Shown piece after piece: positions 1-6,489 of a DNA stretch of 7,019 nucleotides. The position numbers and the translations under genes were made by a program. Each line of letters opens with the position of its first letter. Position 1 is the stretch's first letter. Source of the stretch: an uncultured Senegalimassilia sp. (lineage in GTDB: Bacteria; Actinomycetota; Coriobacteriia; Coriobacteriales; Eggerthellaceae); NCBI GenBank assembly GCA_937925385.1, contig CALEWN010000200.1, positions 1-7,019 on the forward strand. The letters run 5' to 3'. The notes beneath the pieces were generated by a model. The model did no database searches. It was not told the DNA's origin and was given only the letters and a program-made list of their open reading frames with translations.

Positions 1-26
1 CAGCAACACTTCCCCATCTGAGCCAT
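1..26 (-). CDS. Possible start of a further downstream gene (first eight codons only)
   Basis: On the minus strand a near-perfect Shine-Dalgarno AAGGAGG (38 to 32) lies 5 bases before an ATG at 26. The frame reads MAQMGKCC before the edge. It differs from the kinase-like frame, which is still open here, so the two would overlap by at least 26 bases, as in tightly packed operons. The ribosome binding site is stronger than that of the kinase-like gene. Too little is visible to name a product, and a chance purine run in the A/T-rich tail is possible. Confidence 0.35.
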
Positions 27-1195
27 TTCAACCTCCTTGCTTTCGATAATCTTTGATCTAAATCCGATTCGAATGTTTTCCGCCAAGCTGCAAATCGTTC
101 TTCCCCCGGATCATATTTTTTTTTGTTCCAGATTTTCTCATACAACTTCCGATGCGATGCAGCTTCCTCCAACCACTCGTTCAATTCCGAGAACGTGTCC
201 AGCTGGTGGCGCGCTTTCACCAGACGCCACATGCCGTATTTCGTGCAGTCGATGGATTTGTCGGCGTTCACGTTGCTGCGCCACAGGCCGATCAGCGCCC
301 ACAGCACGCCGTCGAGCACGGCGAAGCCCTGCGCGGCGAACGTGCGGGAGGGGTCGAGTCCCAGGCGGCGCAGCACCTGCGCGTCGTCCACGACGCAGAA
401 CGGGTGCAGCTCGGAAAGCACCGACCCCGCTTCCTCGTAGGGGTCGCGCAGGCCGCATACGGTCCAGCCGGACAGTTTCGGCATGACGGCGGGGTCGGCG
501 GCGTCGAACAGCACGTTGGAGGCGGCGCCGTCGCCGTGGCACAGCACCGGCTCGCGGGCGATCGTCGGGGCGGCGGCGATGAACGGCTCGAGCTTCGCCA
601 GGATGCGGTCGACGTCGCGCGGCAGCGTCATGCCGACCTCCTCGTAGCGGGTGCGCATGATGGCCACGTCGTGCGCTACGGAGCGCATTGCAACGCCGCG
701 TGCGCAGGTGAGCATTCGTCTCCCCAGGTCAAGATCGTGAACGGCGCGGCGTGTATCCAGCGCGTGCAGCAGCAGGCGCGTGTCGCGCAGCTCGTCGAGC
801 TTCGCGCCGCGCCAGGTCTCGGGTAGCTGCGCGGTGATGACGTCGTTGCCGGCGGCCTCCACGACCGCGGGCGCGATGCCGGCCTCGCCCGCGGCGCGCA
901 TGACGGTCACGATGCTATCGAGCGGCGAGGCGTACATGGCGTTCTCGTCGGTGAAGCGGCGGCGCACCACGCGCTGGCCCGTTGGGCCGACGCCTTCGGT
1001 GAACTCGCCGTCCCCGCCCACCCAGCTCGGGGTGATGTCGCAGGTCATAGGCGCGACCCACTGCCAAGCGCTGGTTACAGGGCGGCTTGCCGCGACGGTC
1101 GCATTGGCGTCGCGCAGCGGCGCGCCGGCGGTGACGGTGTTGTCAACGGCTGCGGGCTTGGCGGCGGGTCGCTCAAGGGTTGCTGCGTTACTCAT
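1..1195 (-). CDS. Aminoglycoside phosphotransferase/choline kinase-fold protein, C-terminus beyond left edge
   Basis: The frame is open from an ATG at 1195 to the left edge (398 codons, no stop), so the 3' end is missing. After an Ala-rich, probably disordered N-terminus (about residues 1-45), residues ~70-130 resemble a kinase N-lobe (VVRRRF, then a helix and a strand). The catalytic loop HGDGAASN is at 220-227, followed by RDPYEEAG at 250-257, as in APH/choline kinase (PF01636-type) proteins. Family members usually read L-I-D-W at the metal-binding Asp; here the matching segment is LSGW (241-244), giving Gly243 instead of Asp. Either the enzyme is catalytically altered or it is a pseudokinase. 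The start overlaps the amidase stop by 8 bases (ATGAGTAA), with GAAGGTG 7 bases upstream, so translation is probably coupled. The C-terminal ~60 codons (bases 1-190) are A/T-rich and include AAA AAA AAA. The fold is fairly secure; the substrate is unknown. Confidence 0.8.
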   Translation of the reverse strand, partial: MSNAATLERPAAKPAAVDNTVTAGAPLRDANATVAASRPVTSAWQWVAPMTCDITPSWVGGDGEFTEGVGPTGQRVVRRRFTDENAMYASPLDSIVTVMRAAGEAGIAPAVVEAAGNDVITAQLPETWRGAKLDELRDTRLLLHALDTRRAVHDLDLGRRMLTCARGVAMRSVAHDVAIMRTRYEEVGMTLPRDVDRILAKLEPFIAAAPTIAREPVLCHGDGAASNVLFDAADPAVMPKLSGWTVCGLRDPYEEAGSVLSELHPFCVVDDAQVLRRLGLDPSRTFAAQGFAVLDGVLWALIGLWRSNVNADKSIDCTKYGMWRLVKARHQLDTFSELNEWLEEAASHRKLYEKIWNKKKYDPGEERFAAWRKTFESDLDQRLSKARRLKWLRWGSVA

Positions 1196-2576
1196 ATGCG
1201 GGCACCTTCTCAAACGTGGGGAACGGGGAAACGGCCGGGCGCGTGGCCTCCAGATAGCCGGCCACGGCAAGCGCCCCGGCATCGTCGAAGCGGCGCGCGG
1301 CAACTTGCACGCCTATGGGCAGGTTGGTCGCGGCATCGTTTGCCTCGCGATACACCGCCGCCGGCTGGCCGGTTTGGTTGAACCAGGCCGTGTAGTGCGT
1401 GTGGTGCAGCAGCATGTCCTCATCGCCCGGGCCGGGGGAATCGGCGGCGAACGGCAGCGTGGGGATGACGGGGCTGATTAGGAAATCGAACGAGCCGGCC
1501 GCCCGCTCGATCTTCGCCACGGTGGCTAGCAGGCCGCACATGGCGTCCTCGTAGTCGGCCATGGGGATGGCGCCCGCGCCTTCGAGCCATCGTCCTACCA
1601 GGTCAAGCACCGCCTCGGGGCGGCGCGACGCGCGCACCTCGGCGGCGGCGTGCGCCTTGAACACCAGGTCGGCGTTGGCGAAATCGGCTTCGCCGAGTCC
1701 CAGCGAAACGGGCTCGATGGCAAACCCGGCGGTCTCGAGGCGCGCCGCGGCGGCCTTCGCGGCGGCTGCGACGACGGGGTCGGTGGGGGTGCCGTACCCA
1801 ACGTCGAGCAGCAGGCCCGCGCGCGGCAGGCGCTGCAGAACCTCCTCGAACGCGGTGGCGCGGAACGCCCCTGGCAGGCACATCGGGTCGGTGGGCGCCT
1901 CCTTTCCCACCGCGAGCAAGCCTTCCACCACGTCGCTGATGCTGCGGCCCATCACGCCCGACGAGCGCATGGTCGAAGCGGGCGAGTAGGCGATGCGCCC
2001 CTGCGTGGGCTTGATGGCGGCCAAGCCGCAGTGCGCGGCGGGTAGGCGCACGCTGCCGGCGATGTCGGTGCCCAGGCCGAACGCGCCCAGACCGCATGCC
2101 AGCGATGCGCCTACGCCGGCGCTCGATCCGCCGGGGCTCACGGCCGTGTCCCACGGGTTGCGGACGATGCCGAACTGGCTGGAGATGCCGCTGCCCAGCA
2201 TGCCCATGTCGGGCATGGTCGTCTTTGCCACAACGATGGCGCCGGCCCCGCGTAGCCGTGCGATAGGCTCGGACGTGCCGGTCGACGGGGCGTCGCCGTC
2301 GTGGATGGCGCTGCCGTGCCAGCGCTTCATGCCGGCGATGTGGTAGCTGTCCTTCACCACCACCGGCACGCCGTCGAGCGGGCCGATCGGGCATCCGGCG
2401 GCCCAGCGGCGCTCGCTTTCGCGTGCCTCGTCGATCGCCGTCGGGCTGATCTGGCTGATGGCGTTCACCTTGTCGGAAACTTCGCCGGCGTATGCAAGCT
2501 GCGCCTCGATCGCCTCGACGGGCGAGAGCTCGCGGCGGCGGTACGCCGAGCGGAATCGTGCGGCTCCAAATAGCAT
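1188..2576 (-). CDS. Amidase signature family hydrolase
   Basis: The 462-residue product has the usual amidase-signature length and the full Ser-cisSer-Lys triad: Lys75 in VVVKDSYHI, cis-Ser151 in SPGGSSAG and nucleophile Ser175 in GTDIAGSVRLPA. The 24-residue gap between the two serines matches that in FAAH and malonamidase E2. The family hydrolyses C-N amide bonds and includes GatA, acetamidase and aryl/fatty amide hydrolases. No partner gatB or gatC is visible, so a stand-alone catabolic amidase is more likely than tRNA amidotransferase. No signal peptide is seen, so it is probably cytoplasmic. ATG 2576 is preceded by AGGAG (2586-2582) at 5-base spacing, which supports this start. It is first in a minus-strand operon, overlaps the kinase-like gene by 8 bases, and is divergent from the phosphotransferase gene at 2804. 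The substrate cannot be read from sequence. Confidence 0.93.
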   Translation of the reverse strand: MLFGAARFRSAYRRRELSPVEAIEAQLAYAGEVSDKVNAISQISPTAIDEARESERRWAAGCPIGPLDGVPVVVKDSYHIAGMKRWHGSAIHDGDAPSTGTSEPIARLRGAGAIVVAKTTMPDMGMLGSGISSQFGIVRNPWDTAVSPGGSSAGVGASLACGLGAFGLGTDIAGSVRLPAAHCGLAAIKPTQGRIAYSPASTMRSSGVMGRSISDVVEGLLAVGKEAPTDPMCLPGAFRATAFEEVLQRLPRAGLLLDVGYGTPTDPVVAAAAKAAAARLETAGFAIEPVSLGLGEADFANADLVFKAHAAAEVRASRRPEAVLDLVGRWLEGAGAIPMADYEDAMCGLLATVAKIERAAGSFDFLISPVIPTLPFAADSPGPGDEDMLLHHTHYTAWFNQTGQPAAVYREANDAATNLPIGVQVAARRFDDAGALAVAGYLEATRPAVSPFPTFEKVPAYE

Positions 2577-2648
2577 GTGTGCTCCTAACCGAAGTGTTCG
2601 ACCAGCATTGTCCTTGCGGGATGTTTCGCGCTTTCGACCTTCGCGTAG

Positions 2649-2676
2649 AACCTGCGTAACGAAAAGCGTTCAGGTT
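2649..2676. promoter_or_regulatory. Interrupted palindrome in the divergent intergenic region
   Basis: AACCTG (2649-2654) and AACG (2658-2661) are complementary to CGTT (2667-2670) and CAGGTT (2671-2676), giving 10 paired bases with a 3-base bulge (CGT) and a 5-base AAAAG centre. It lies between the divergent amidase and phosphotransferase genes and abuts the GTTTC/GAAAC cluster. With no T-tract, and sitting upstream of both genes, it reads better as a DNA operator or leader hairpin than as a terminator. Confidence 0.4.
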
Positions 2677-2677
2677 T

Positions 2678-2719
2678 GTTTCGAAACGCGAAACGGATTG
2701 TTTCGTTTCGCCATGAAAC
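2678..2719. promoter_or_regulatory. Cluster of GTTTC/GAAAC half-sites, probable operator
   Basis: Six copies of one 5-base half-site occur within 42 bases: GTTTC at 2678, 2700 and 2705, and GAAAC at 2683, 2690 and 2715. They form a 10-base perfect palindrome GTTTCGAAAC (2678-2687), then GAAAC-N5-GTTTC (2690-2704), then directly abutting GTTTC-N5-GAAAC (2705-2719). A further lone GTTTC is at 2623. Regular arms around 5-base centres, in the control region of two divergent genes, are typical of a dimeric transcription factor binding site. The regulator is not in this window, and no convincing -35/-10 pair was found here on either strand. Confidence 0.5.
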
Positions 2720-2803
2720 CGATTCGCAACGTGGGCGGCGGTACGGTTTACGGCATGAAGGCGGCGTCCGGCGCCGTCCGAAGCCGAGGACGAGGAGGAT
2801 CGC

Positions 2804-3913
2804 GTGCCTGCAAGAAAGCGCGGCCAGAGGCCGCTGCCCCATGCGTTGGGGCTGAGGGATATCGAGCCTTTGCCTGCTGCGGGCGGGGCGGGAAAGCTGG
2901 CGGCGTTCGCCGTGTACCGGCAGGGGTCGTTGGCGCCGTGGTGGCTGCACCAGGGCGTGTGCGCTGCCTGGGGCCTTGACTTGTTCCGAACGGAATTGCG
3001 CCTGGTCACCGTGTCGGAGAACGCAACGTTCTCCGTGCTGGTGGACGAGAAACCGTATGCGATGGCGCGCGTGAGCCAGCCGGATTACGCCGGCGGCGCG
3101 TTGGCGGTGGCGTCCGAGCTGTCGTGGGTGCGCGCGCTCGGGAACATCGCCGATGTGAACGTGGTCGAGCCGTTGCCCATGGCGTCGGGCTTCGACGTGG
3201 CCACCATCCGCGACGAGGGCGGGTTCGAGTGGCTGTGCGTGTGCACGCGCTTCGTCCCCGGCGCCACGCTTGAGGCGCCGGCGGATCCTTCGCGCTGGTA
3301 CGAGGCCATCGGCGCGTGCGCCGCGCGCATGCACGGGCAGTCGAGGCAGTGGCGCCCGCCGCAGGGTTTCACGCGTTTCTCCTGGGACATCGATGCGATC
3401 GCGGGCGATCATCCGCGTTGGGGCAGCTGGCGCGACGCACCGCTTTCCGCCGACGAGTCGTTTTTGTTCGATCGCGCCGAATGGGCGGCGCGCGAGGTGG
3501 TGGCGCGCCACGGTCGCACGTCCGCGAACTGGGGGCTTATCCATGCCGACCTGCGGCCGTCCAACATCATCATCGGTCCGGAGGGGGAGCTGACGCTCAT
3601 CGATTTCGACGACTGCGGCTACTCGTGGTTCCTATACGATTTCGCGGCGGCCCTCACGTTCGTGGAGCATAAGCCCTATGCGCCGGCGATGGCGCAGCGC
3701 TGGGTTGAGGGTTATCGCAGCGTGACGGCGCTTGACGATTCGCAGCTGGAGTTCGCCTGCGCGCTGTCCATGCTGCGCCGTCTGCAGATGATCGGCTGGA
3801 CGCGCAACCACTACCGCGACGCGCTGCCCGCCGGCCTGCTCGATGAGCAGGTCCCCGGCACCGTGACCTGCGCCGAACGCTACCTGGAAGACCCCCTCTG
3901 GCTGTTCGGGTAG
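2804..3913 (+). CDS. Phosphotransferase family protein (APH/HYKK-like kinase fold)
   Basis: GTG 2804 is chosen because AGGAGG (2793-2798) lies 5 bases upstream. The 369-residue product shows a complete APH-fold kinase: N-lobe segment SENATFSVLV (71-80), Arg89 where the ATP-contacting base is expected, a probable alpha-C Glu105, hinge-like TRFVPG (148-153), catalytic loop HADLRPSN (247-254, Asp249 and Asn254), metal-binding Asp267 in LIDFDD, then YSWFLYDFAA. The DFDD...YDFAAAL pattern is typical of the phosphotransferase subgroup related to hydroxylysine kinase and homoserine kinase II, not of clinical aminoglycoside-resistance enzymes. It probably phosphorylates a hydroxyl on a small amino compound in the cytoplasm, using ATP or GTP. 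It is divergent from the amidase operon, which also encodes a kinase-fold protein, so a shared pathway is plausible. The substrate is unknown and resistance should not be assumed. Confidence 0.9.
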   Translation: MPARKRGQRPLPHALGLRDIEPLPAAGGAGKLAAFAVYRQGSLAPWWLHQGVCAAWGLDLFRTELRLVTVSENATFSVLVDEKPYAMARVSQPDYAGGALAVASELSWVRALGNIADVNVVEPLPMASGFDVATIRDEGGFEWLCVCTRFVPGATLEAPADPSRWYEAIGACAARMHGQSRQWRPPQGFTRFSWDIDAIAGDHPRWGSWRDAPLSADESFLFDRAEWAAREVVARHGRTSANWGLIHADLRPSNIIIGPEGELTLIDFDDCGYSWFLYDFAAALTFVEHKPYAPAMAQRWVEGYRSVTALDDSQLEFACALSMLRRLQMIGWTRNHYRDALPAGLLDEQVPGTVTCAERYLEDPLWLFG

Positions 3914-3956
3914 GGGCGGTGGGCGGCCCACGCCGACTCTCGGGCAGTATGAGCCC

Positions 3957-3982
3957 GCGGACTCGTGCGACCGCGAGTCCGC
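3957..3982 (+). terminator. Strong GC hairpin downstream of the phosphotransferase gene
   Basis: GCGGACTCG (3957-3965) pairs perfectly with CGAGTCCGC (3974-3982) around an 8-base loop, 43 bases after the stop codon at 3911-3913. No T-run follows on either strand, so it is not a classical intrinsic terminator. It may stabilise the 3' end or contribute to termination of the plus-strand transcript. Confidence 0.4.
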
Positions 3983-4060
3983 TGGCGCGCGAGGCGAAGG
4001 TAGGCTGCAAAACCTGCCCCGCCAGCTGCAAGAACTCCAGCGGCTGCTGCCATTAGGGTA

Positions 4061-4082
4061 GGGAAGCTGCTTTCTGCTTCCC
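4061..4082. other. Small hairpin in the convergent intergenic gap
   Basis: GGGAAGC (4061-4067) and GCTTCCC (4076-4082) form a 7-bp perfect stem with an 8-base loop. There is no adjacent T-run. It lies between two convergent genes, with a stronger hairpin just to its right, and is probably part of a shared termination or 3'-end region. Confidence 0.3.
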
Positions 4083-4092
4083 GCTCAAGCAC

Positions 4093-4130
4093 AAAAAATC
4101 GCCCCGCCTCCAATGGAAGCGGGGCGATTT
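4093..4130 (-). terminator. Intrinsic terminator of the reductase-symporter operon
   Basis: A 12-bp perfect stem is formed by 4096-4107 and 4119-4130, with the pairing TCC/GGA continuing above one mismatch to an AAT tip. Read on the minus strand, the GC-rich stem is followed by a run of six T (4098 to 4093), the classic Rho-independent arrangement, about 58 bases past the symporter stop. On the plus strand the stem is followed only by TTT then CGC, so it could terminate the facing phosphotransferase transcript less efficiently. Confidence 0.88.
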
Positions 4131-4187
4131 CGCATACGGTGCAAACCAACCGTTGCGGCCGACGATGCAACGCCGCGCGTCAGCCCG

Positions 4188-5528
4188 CTAAGCGGCCTTC
4201 ACGTCGTCGAGCTCGCGGCCGGCGTTCGGGTCGTTGAACACGTCGGTGTCCATGCGCCCGGCGCGCTTGGCCACGATGGTGGTGCACACGGCGTCGCCGG
4301 TGATGTTCACGGCGGTGCGCGTCATATCCAGGATGCGGTCGATGCCCATGATCAGCGCGATGCCCTCAAGCGGCAAGCCGACGGAGTTGAACACCATCGA
4401 CAGCGTGATCAGACCCACCGACGGGACGCCCGCGGTGCCGATCGACGCCAGCGTGGCGGTGGCGATGACGGTGGCGTACTCCACCGGCCCCAGCTGCACG
4501 CCGAACAGCTGCGCGGTGAACACCACGGCAACGCCCTGCATGATGGAGGTGCCGTCCATGTTGATGGTGGCGCCCAGCGGGATGGTGAACGACGAGATGC
4601 GGCGGTCGACGCCCATCTTCTTCTCCAGCGTCTCGATGTTCAGCGGGATGGTGGCGTTCGACGTTGCGGTGGAGAACGCGAACATCATCACCGACACGAA
4701 CTTCTTCAGGAACTTCACCGGGTTGATGCGCGCGAACACCGTCAGCAGAACCATGTACACCACCAGGCATTGCACGGCAAGCGCCAGCAAAACGCCCAGC
4801 ATATACTTCACCATGGGGAGGAACGCGTCGAAGCCGATGTTGGCGAACGTGCGCGCCAGCAGGCAGAACACGCCGATCGGGGCCACGTACATGACCATGG
4901 AGGTCATCTTCATCATGATGTCGTTGAACTGCTCGAAGAAGCGGTGTACCACCTCGACCTTGCGACCCATGGTGGACAGGATGATGCCCACGAACAGCGC
5001 GAAGAAGATGATGGCCAGCATATCGCCCGAGGCCAGCGCCTGGATGGGGTTCTTCGGGATGATGTTGAGCAGGGTGTCGGTGAACGACACGTCGGTGTTG
5101 GCGCTGCCCGACAGGGTGGAGGTGTCGGATGCCACCATGCTGGACATGTCCACGCCGCGGCCGGGGTTGATCAGGTTGCCGATGCTCAGCGCTACGGTGA
5201 CGGCCAGCGCGGTGGTGCACAGGTAGAACACCAGCGTTTTCAGGCCGATGGTGCCGAGCGTCTTCGTGTCGCCGATGGAGGACGCGCCGCACACGATGGA
5301 GCAGAACACCAGCGGCACCACGAGCATCTGCATCAGGCGGATGAAGCCCTGGCCGACAACGTAGAAGATGCCGTTGACGAACACGTCGTCGCGCACCGTG
5401 CCCGCGGGCACCAGGTAATGGAAGATGACGCCGCACAAAAGGCCCAAGCCCAGCGCGATGAGGATGGACCCCGTCAGGCCGATATGCAGGCGTTTGGGCT
5501 TTTCGCCCATGTTGATCTCGGTAGACAC
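4188..5528 (-). CDS. Dicarboxylate/amino acid:cation symporter (DAACS, SLC1/GltP family)
   Basis: The 446-residue membrane protein has the hallmarks of the DAACS family (sodium:dicarboxylate symporter, PF00375): several N-terminal hydrophobic helices, hairpin HP1 FSTATSNATIP (285-295), NMDGT (323-327, cation site), hairpin HP2 GTAGVPSVGL (364-373) and TM8 motif DRILDMTRT with NITGD (397-412). Compared with archaeal GltPh, Asp401, Arg404, Thr405, Asn408 and Asp412 match Asp394, Arg397, Thr398, Asn401 and Asp405. This supports uptake of an acidic amino acid or dicarboxylate, probably sodium-coupled. The HP1 Arg of GltPh is Ala here. GTG 5528 is preferred because AGGAGG (5539-5534) is 5 bases upstream; an ATG at codon 7 is the alternative. 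The Shine-Dalgarno overlaps the stop of the reductase gene, so the two are co-transcribed and probably coupled. Exact substrate is not determinable. Confidence 0.93.
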   Translation of the reverse strand: MSTEINMGEKPKRLHIGLTGSILIALGLGLLCGVIFHYLVPAGTVRDDVFVNGIFYVVGQGFIRLMQMLVVPLVFCSIVCGASSIGDTKTLGTIGLKTLVFYLCTTALAVTVALSIGNLINPGRGVDMSSMVASDTSTLSGSANTDVSFTDTLLNIIPKNPIQALASGDMLAIIFFALFVGIILSTMGRKVEVVHRFFEQFNDIMMKMTSMVMYVAPIGVFCLLARTFANIGFDAFLPMVKYMLGVLLALAVQCLVVYMVLLTVFARINPVKFLKKFVSVMMFAFSTATSNATIPLNIETLEKKMGVDRRISSFTIPLGATINMDGTSIMQGVAVVFTAQLFGVQLGPVEYATVIATATLASIGTAGVPSVGLITLSMVFNSVGLPLEGIALIMGIDRILDMTRTAVNITGDAVCTTIVAKRAGRMDTDVFNDPNAGRELDDVKAA

Positions 5529-5537
5529 GCGCCCCTC

Positions 5538-6410
5538 CTATTCCTGCGCGCCGCGGGCCAACGCGGCAAGGTCATGCTCGGCGGCGAACGCTGCAAGGTC
5601 GTCTTCCCAGGTGGGGAACTCATACACGCCGGTGAGGCGGGCCATCATGTCGTCAAGCTCGATGCGGTAGCCCTGCCAGGGGTTGGCGGTGCCGCGCAGG
5701 TTGCCGGTAGGCTGGCCGGCCAGCGCGAAGGCGCGTTCGAAGAACTCGAAACGGCTGGTCACGCCCGTGCAGGCGGCATGGAAGGTGCCGAACTCGTCGG
5801 ACTCCATGGCGGCGATGACGAACTTGGCGAACGTGTCCACCGACGTGGGGCAGGCGAACTGGTTCGCGGGCACGGGCACCGTTTTGCCCTGGGCACTTGC
5901 CAGCAGCGCGCGGCCGAGCAGGTCGTCGGGGCGGGCGGTGTAAACCCAGCTGGAGCGCACGATGATGTGGTGCTGGTTCAGCTCGTTGACGAAGCGCTCG
6001 CCGGCCTGCTTGGACTTGCCGTACACGTGCGGCGGGTTCGTGGTGTCGAACTCGTTGAACGCGCGGTCGCCGTTCTCGGGGAACAGGTCGTCGGTGGACA
6101 GGTGCACCATGGTGGCGCCGACGTTGTTGCTGGCGATGGCCAGATTGCGCGCGCCCAGCGCGTTCACCTTGTAGGCCTTGTCGGGGTTCTCGTCAGCTTC
6201 GGTGCGGCTGGCCAGCGCCGCGCAGTTGATGACGAAGTCGGGTCGGTACGACTCGGCGAAGTTCAACACCTCGTGCAGGTTCGACACGTCGATCTCGATG
6301 TCGCTGGTCATGACCTTGTAGCGGCTGTGGTCCAGGAAATGCTCGATTGCCTGGCCCATCCGCCCCGCCGCGCCGGTGATCCACACGGTGTCCTGAGGAC
6401 CCATTTTCAT
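5538..6410 (-). CDS. RmlD-like NAD(P)-dependent sugar-nucleotide reductase (extended SDR)
   Basis: The 290-residue protein matches the dTDP-4-dehydrorhamnose reductase/RmlD type of extended short-chain dehydrogenase. It has the Rossmann loop GAAGRMG (13-19), DFVINCAA (58-65), KVNALGARNLA (81-91), the catalytic STDDLF segment (105-110, family usually STDYVF) and YGKSK (Tyr130, Lys134). Length is normal for RmlD (about 280-300). ATG 6410 is chosen because AAGGAGG (6423-6417) lies 6 bases upstream; the frame extends upstream for 44 more codons, but that stretch has no RBS and no family resemblance. No rmlA, rmlB or rmlC is nearby; its partner is an amino acid/dicarboxylate symporter 9 bases downstream. 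Rhamnose synthesis is therefore uncertain, and another NAD(P)-dependent reductase or epimerase role, for example in cell-envelope sugar modification, is possible. Confidence 0.87.
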   Translation of the reverse strand: MKMGPQDTVWITGAAGRMGQAIEHFLDHSRYKVMTSDIEIDVSNLHEVLNFAESYRPDFVINCAALASRTEADENPDKAYKVNALGARNLAIASNNVGATMVHLSTDDLFPENGDRAFNEFDTTNPPHVYGKSKQAGERFVNELNQHHIIVRSSWVYTARPDDLLGRALLASAQGKTVPVPANQFACPTSVDTFAKFVIAAMESDEFGTFHAACTGVTSRFEFFERAFALAGQPTGNLRGTANPWQGYRIELDDMMARLTGVYEFPTWEDDLAAFAAEHDLAALARGAQE

Positions 6411-6457
6411 AGGGCGCCTCCTTCCGGATGTGCTGCGCGCGGCGCCTGCGGAAGGAG
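6411..6457 (-). promoter_or_regulatory. Leader with possible RBS-sequestering hairpin before the RmlD-like gene
   Basis: In the minus-strand transcript CTCCTTCCG (6457 to 6449) is perfectly complementary to CGGAAGGAG (6426 to 6418), which contains most of the gene's Shine-Dalgarno (6423 to 6417). The self-complementary hexamer GGCGCC also occurs twice (6441-6446 and 6413-6418), the second overlapping the end of the Shine-Dalgarno and offering an alternative pairing. Either stem would mask the ribosome binding site. This is seen directly as complementarity; that it regulates translation is inference. Confidence 0.4.
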
Positions 6458-6489
6458 CGTCGCGCAAGGGGTAAGTGGTTAGCTTGCCT

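Noticed and set aside
152..826. A 224-codon plus-strand frame
   Set aside because: It is antisense to the kinase-like gene, has no ribosome binding site and shows His/Gln/Val-rich mirror-frame composition.
2649..2719. CRISPR-like repeat array
   Set aside because: The repeats are 5-base inverted half-sites without uniform spacers; there are no cas genes. An operator is the simpler reading.
1603..3009. A long minus-strand frame spanning the amidase, the intergenic region and part of the facing phosphotransferase gene
   Set aside because: It overlaps two genes with clear catalytic motifs, is extremely Arg-rich, and runs through the operator-like palindromes.
2804..3913. Antibiotic-resistance aminoglycoside phosphotransferase
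   Set aside because: Only the general fold motifs match; the DFDD...YDFAAAL region fits metabolic small-molecule kinases better, and there is no resistance-gene context.
3880..4170. A 96-codon minus-strand frame with a hydrophobic Ala/Gly stretch resembling a membrane segment
   Set aside because: It runs through the intrinsic terminator and the end of the facing gene and lacks a ribosome binding site; the hydrophobic run comes from GC-rich codons.
4113..6482. A 789-codon stop-free frame on the plus strand, rich in His, Val, Arg and Gln
   Set aside because: It is antisense to two well-supported genes (symporter and RmlD-like reductase), has low-complexity composition typical of the mirror frame of G/C-ending codons, and crosses the terminator and an operon junction.
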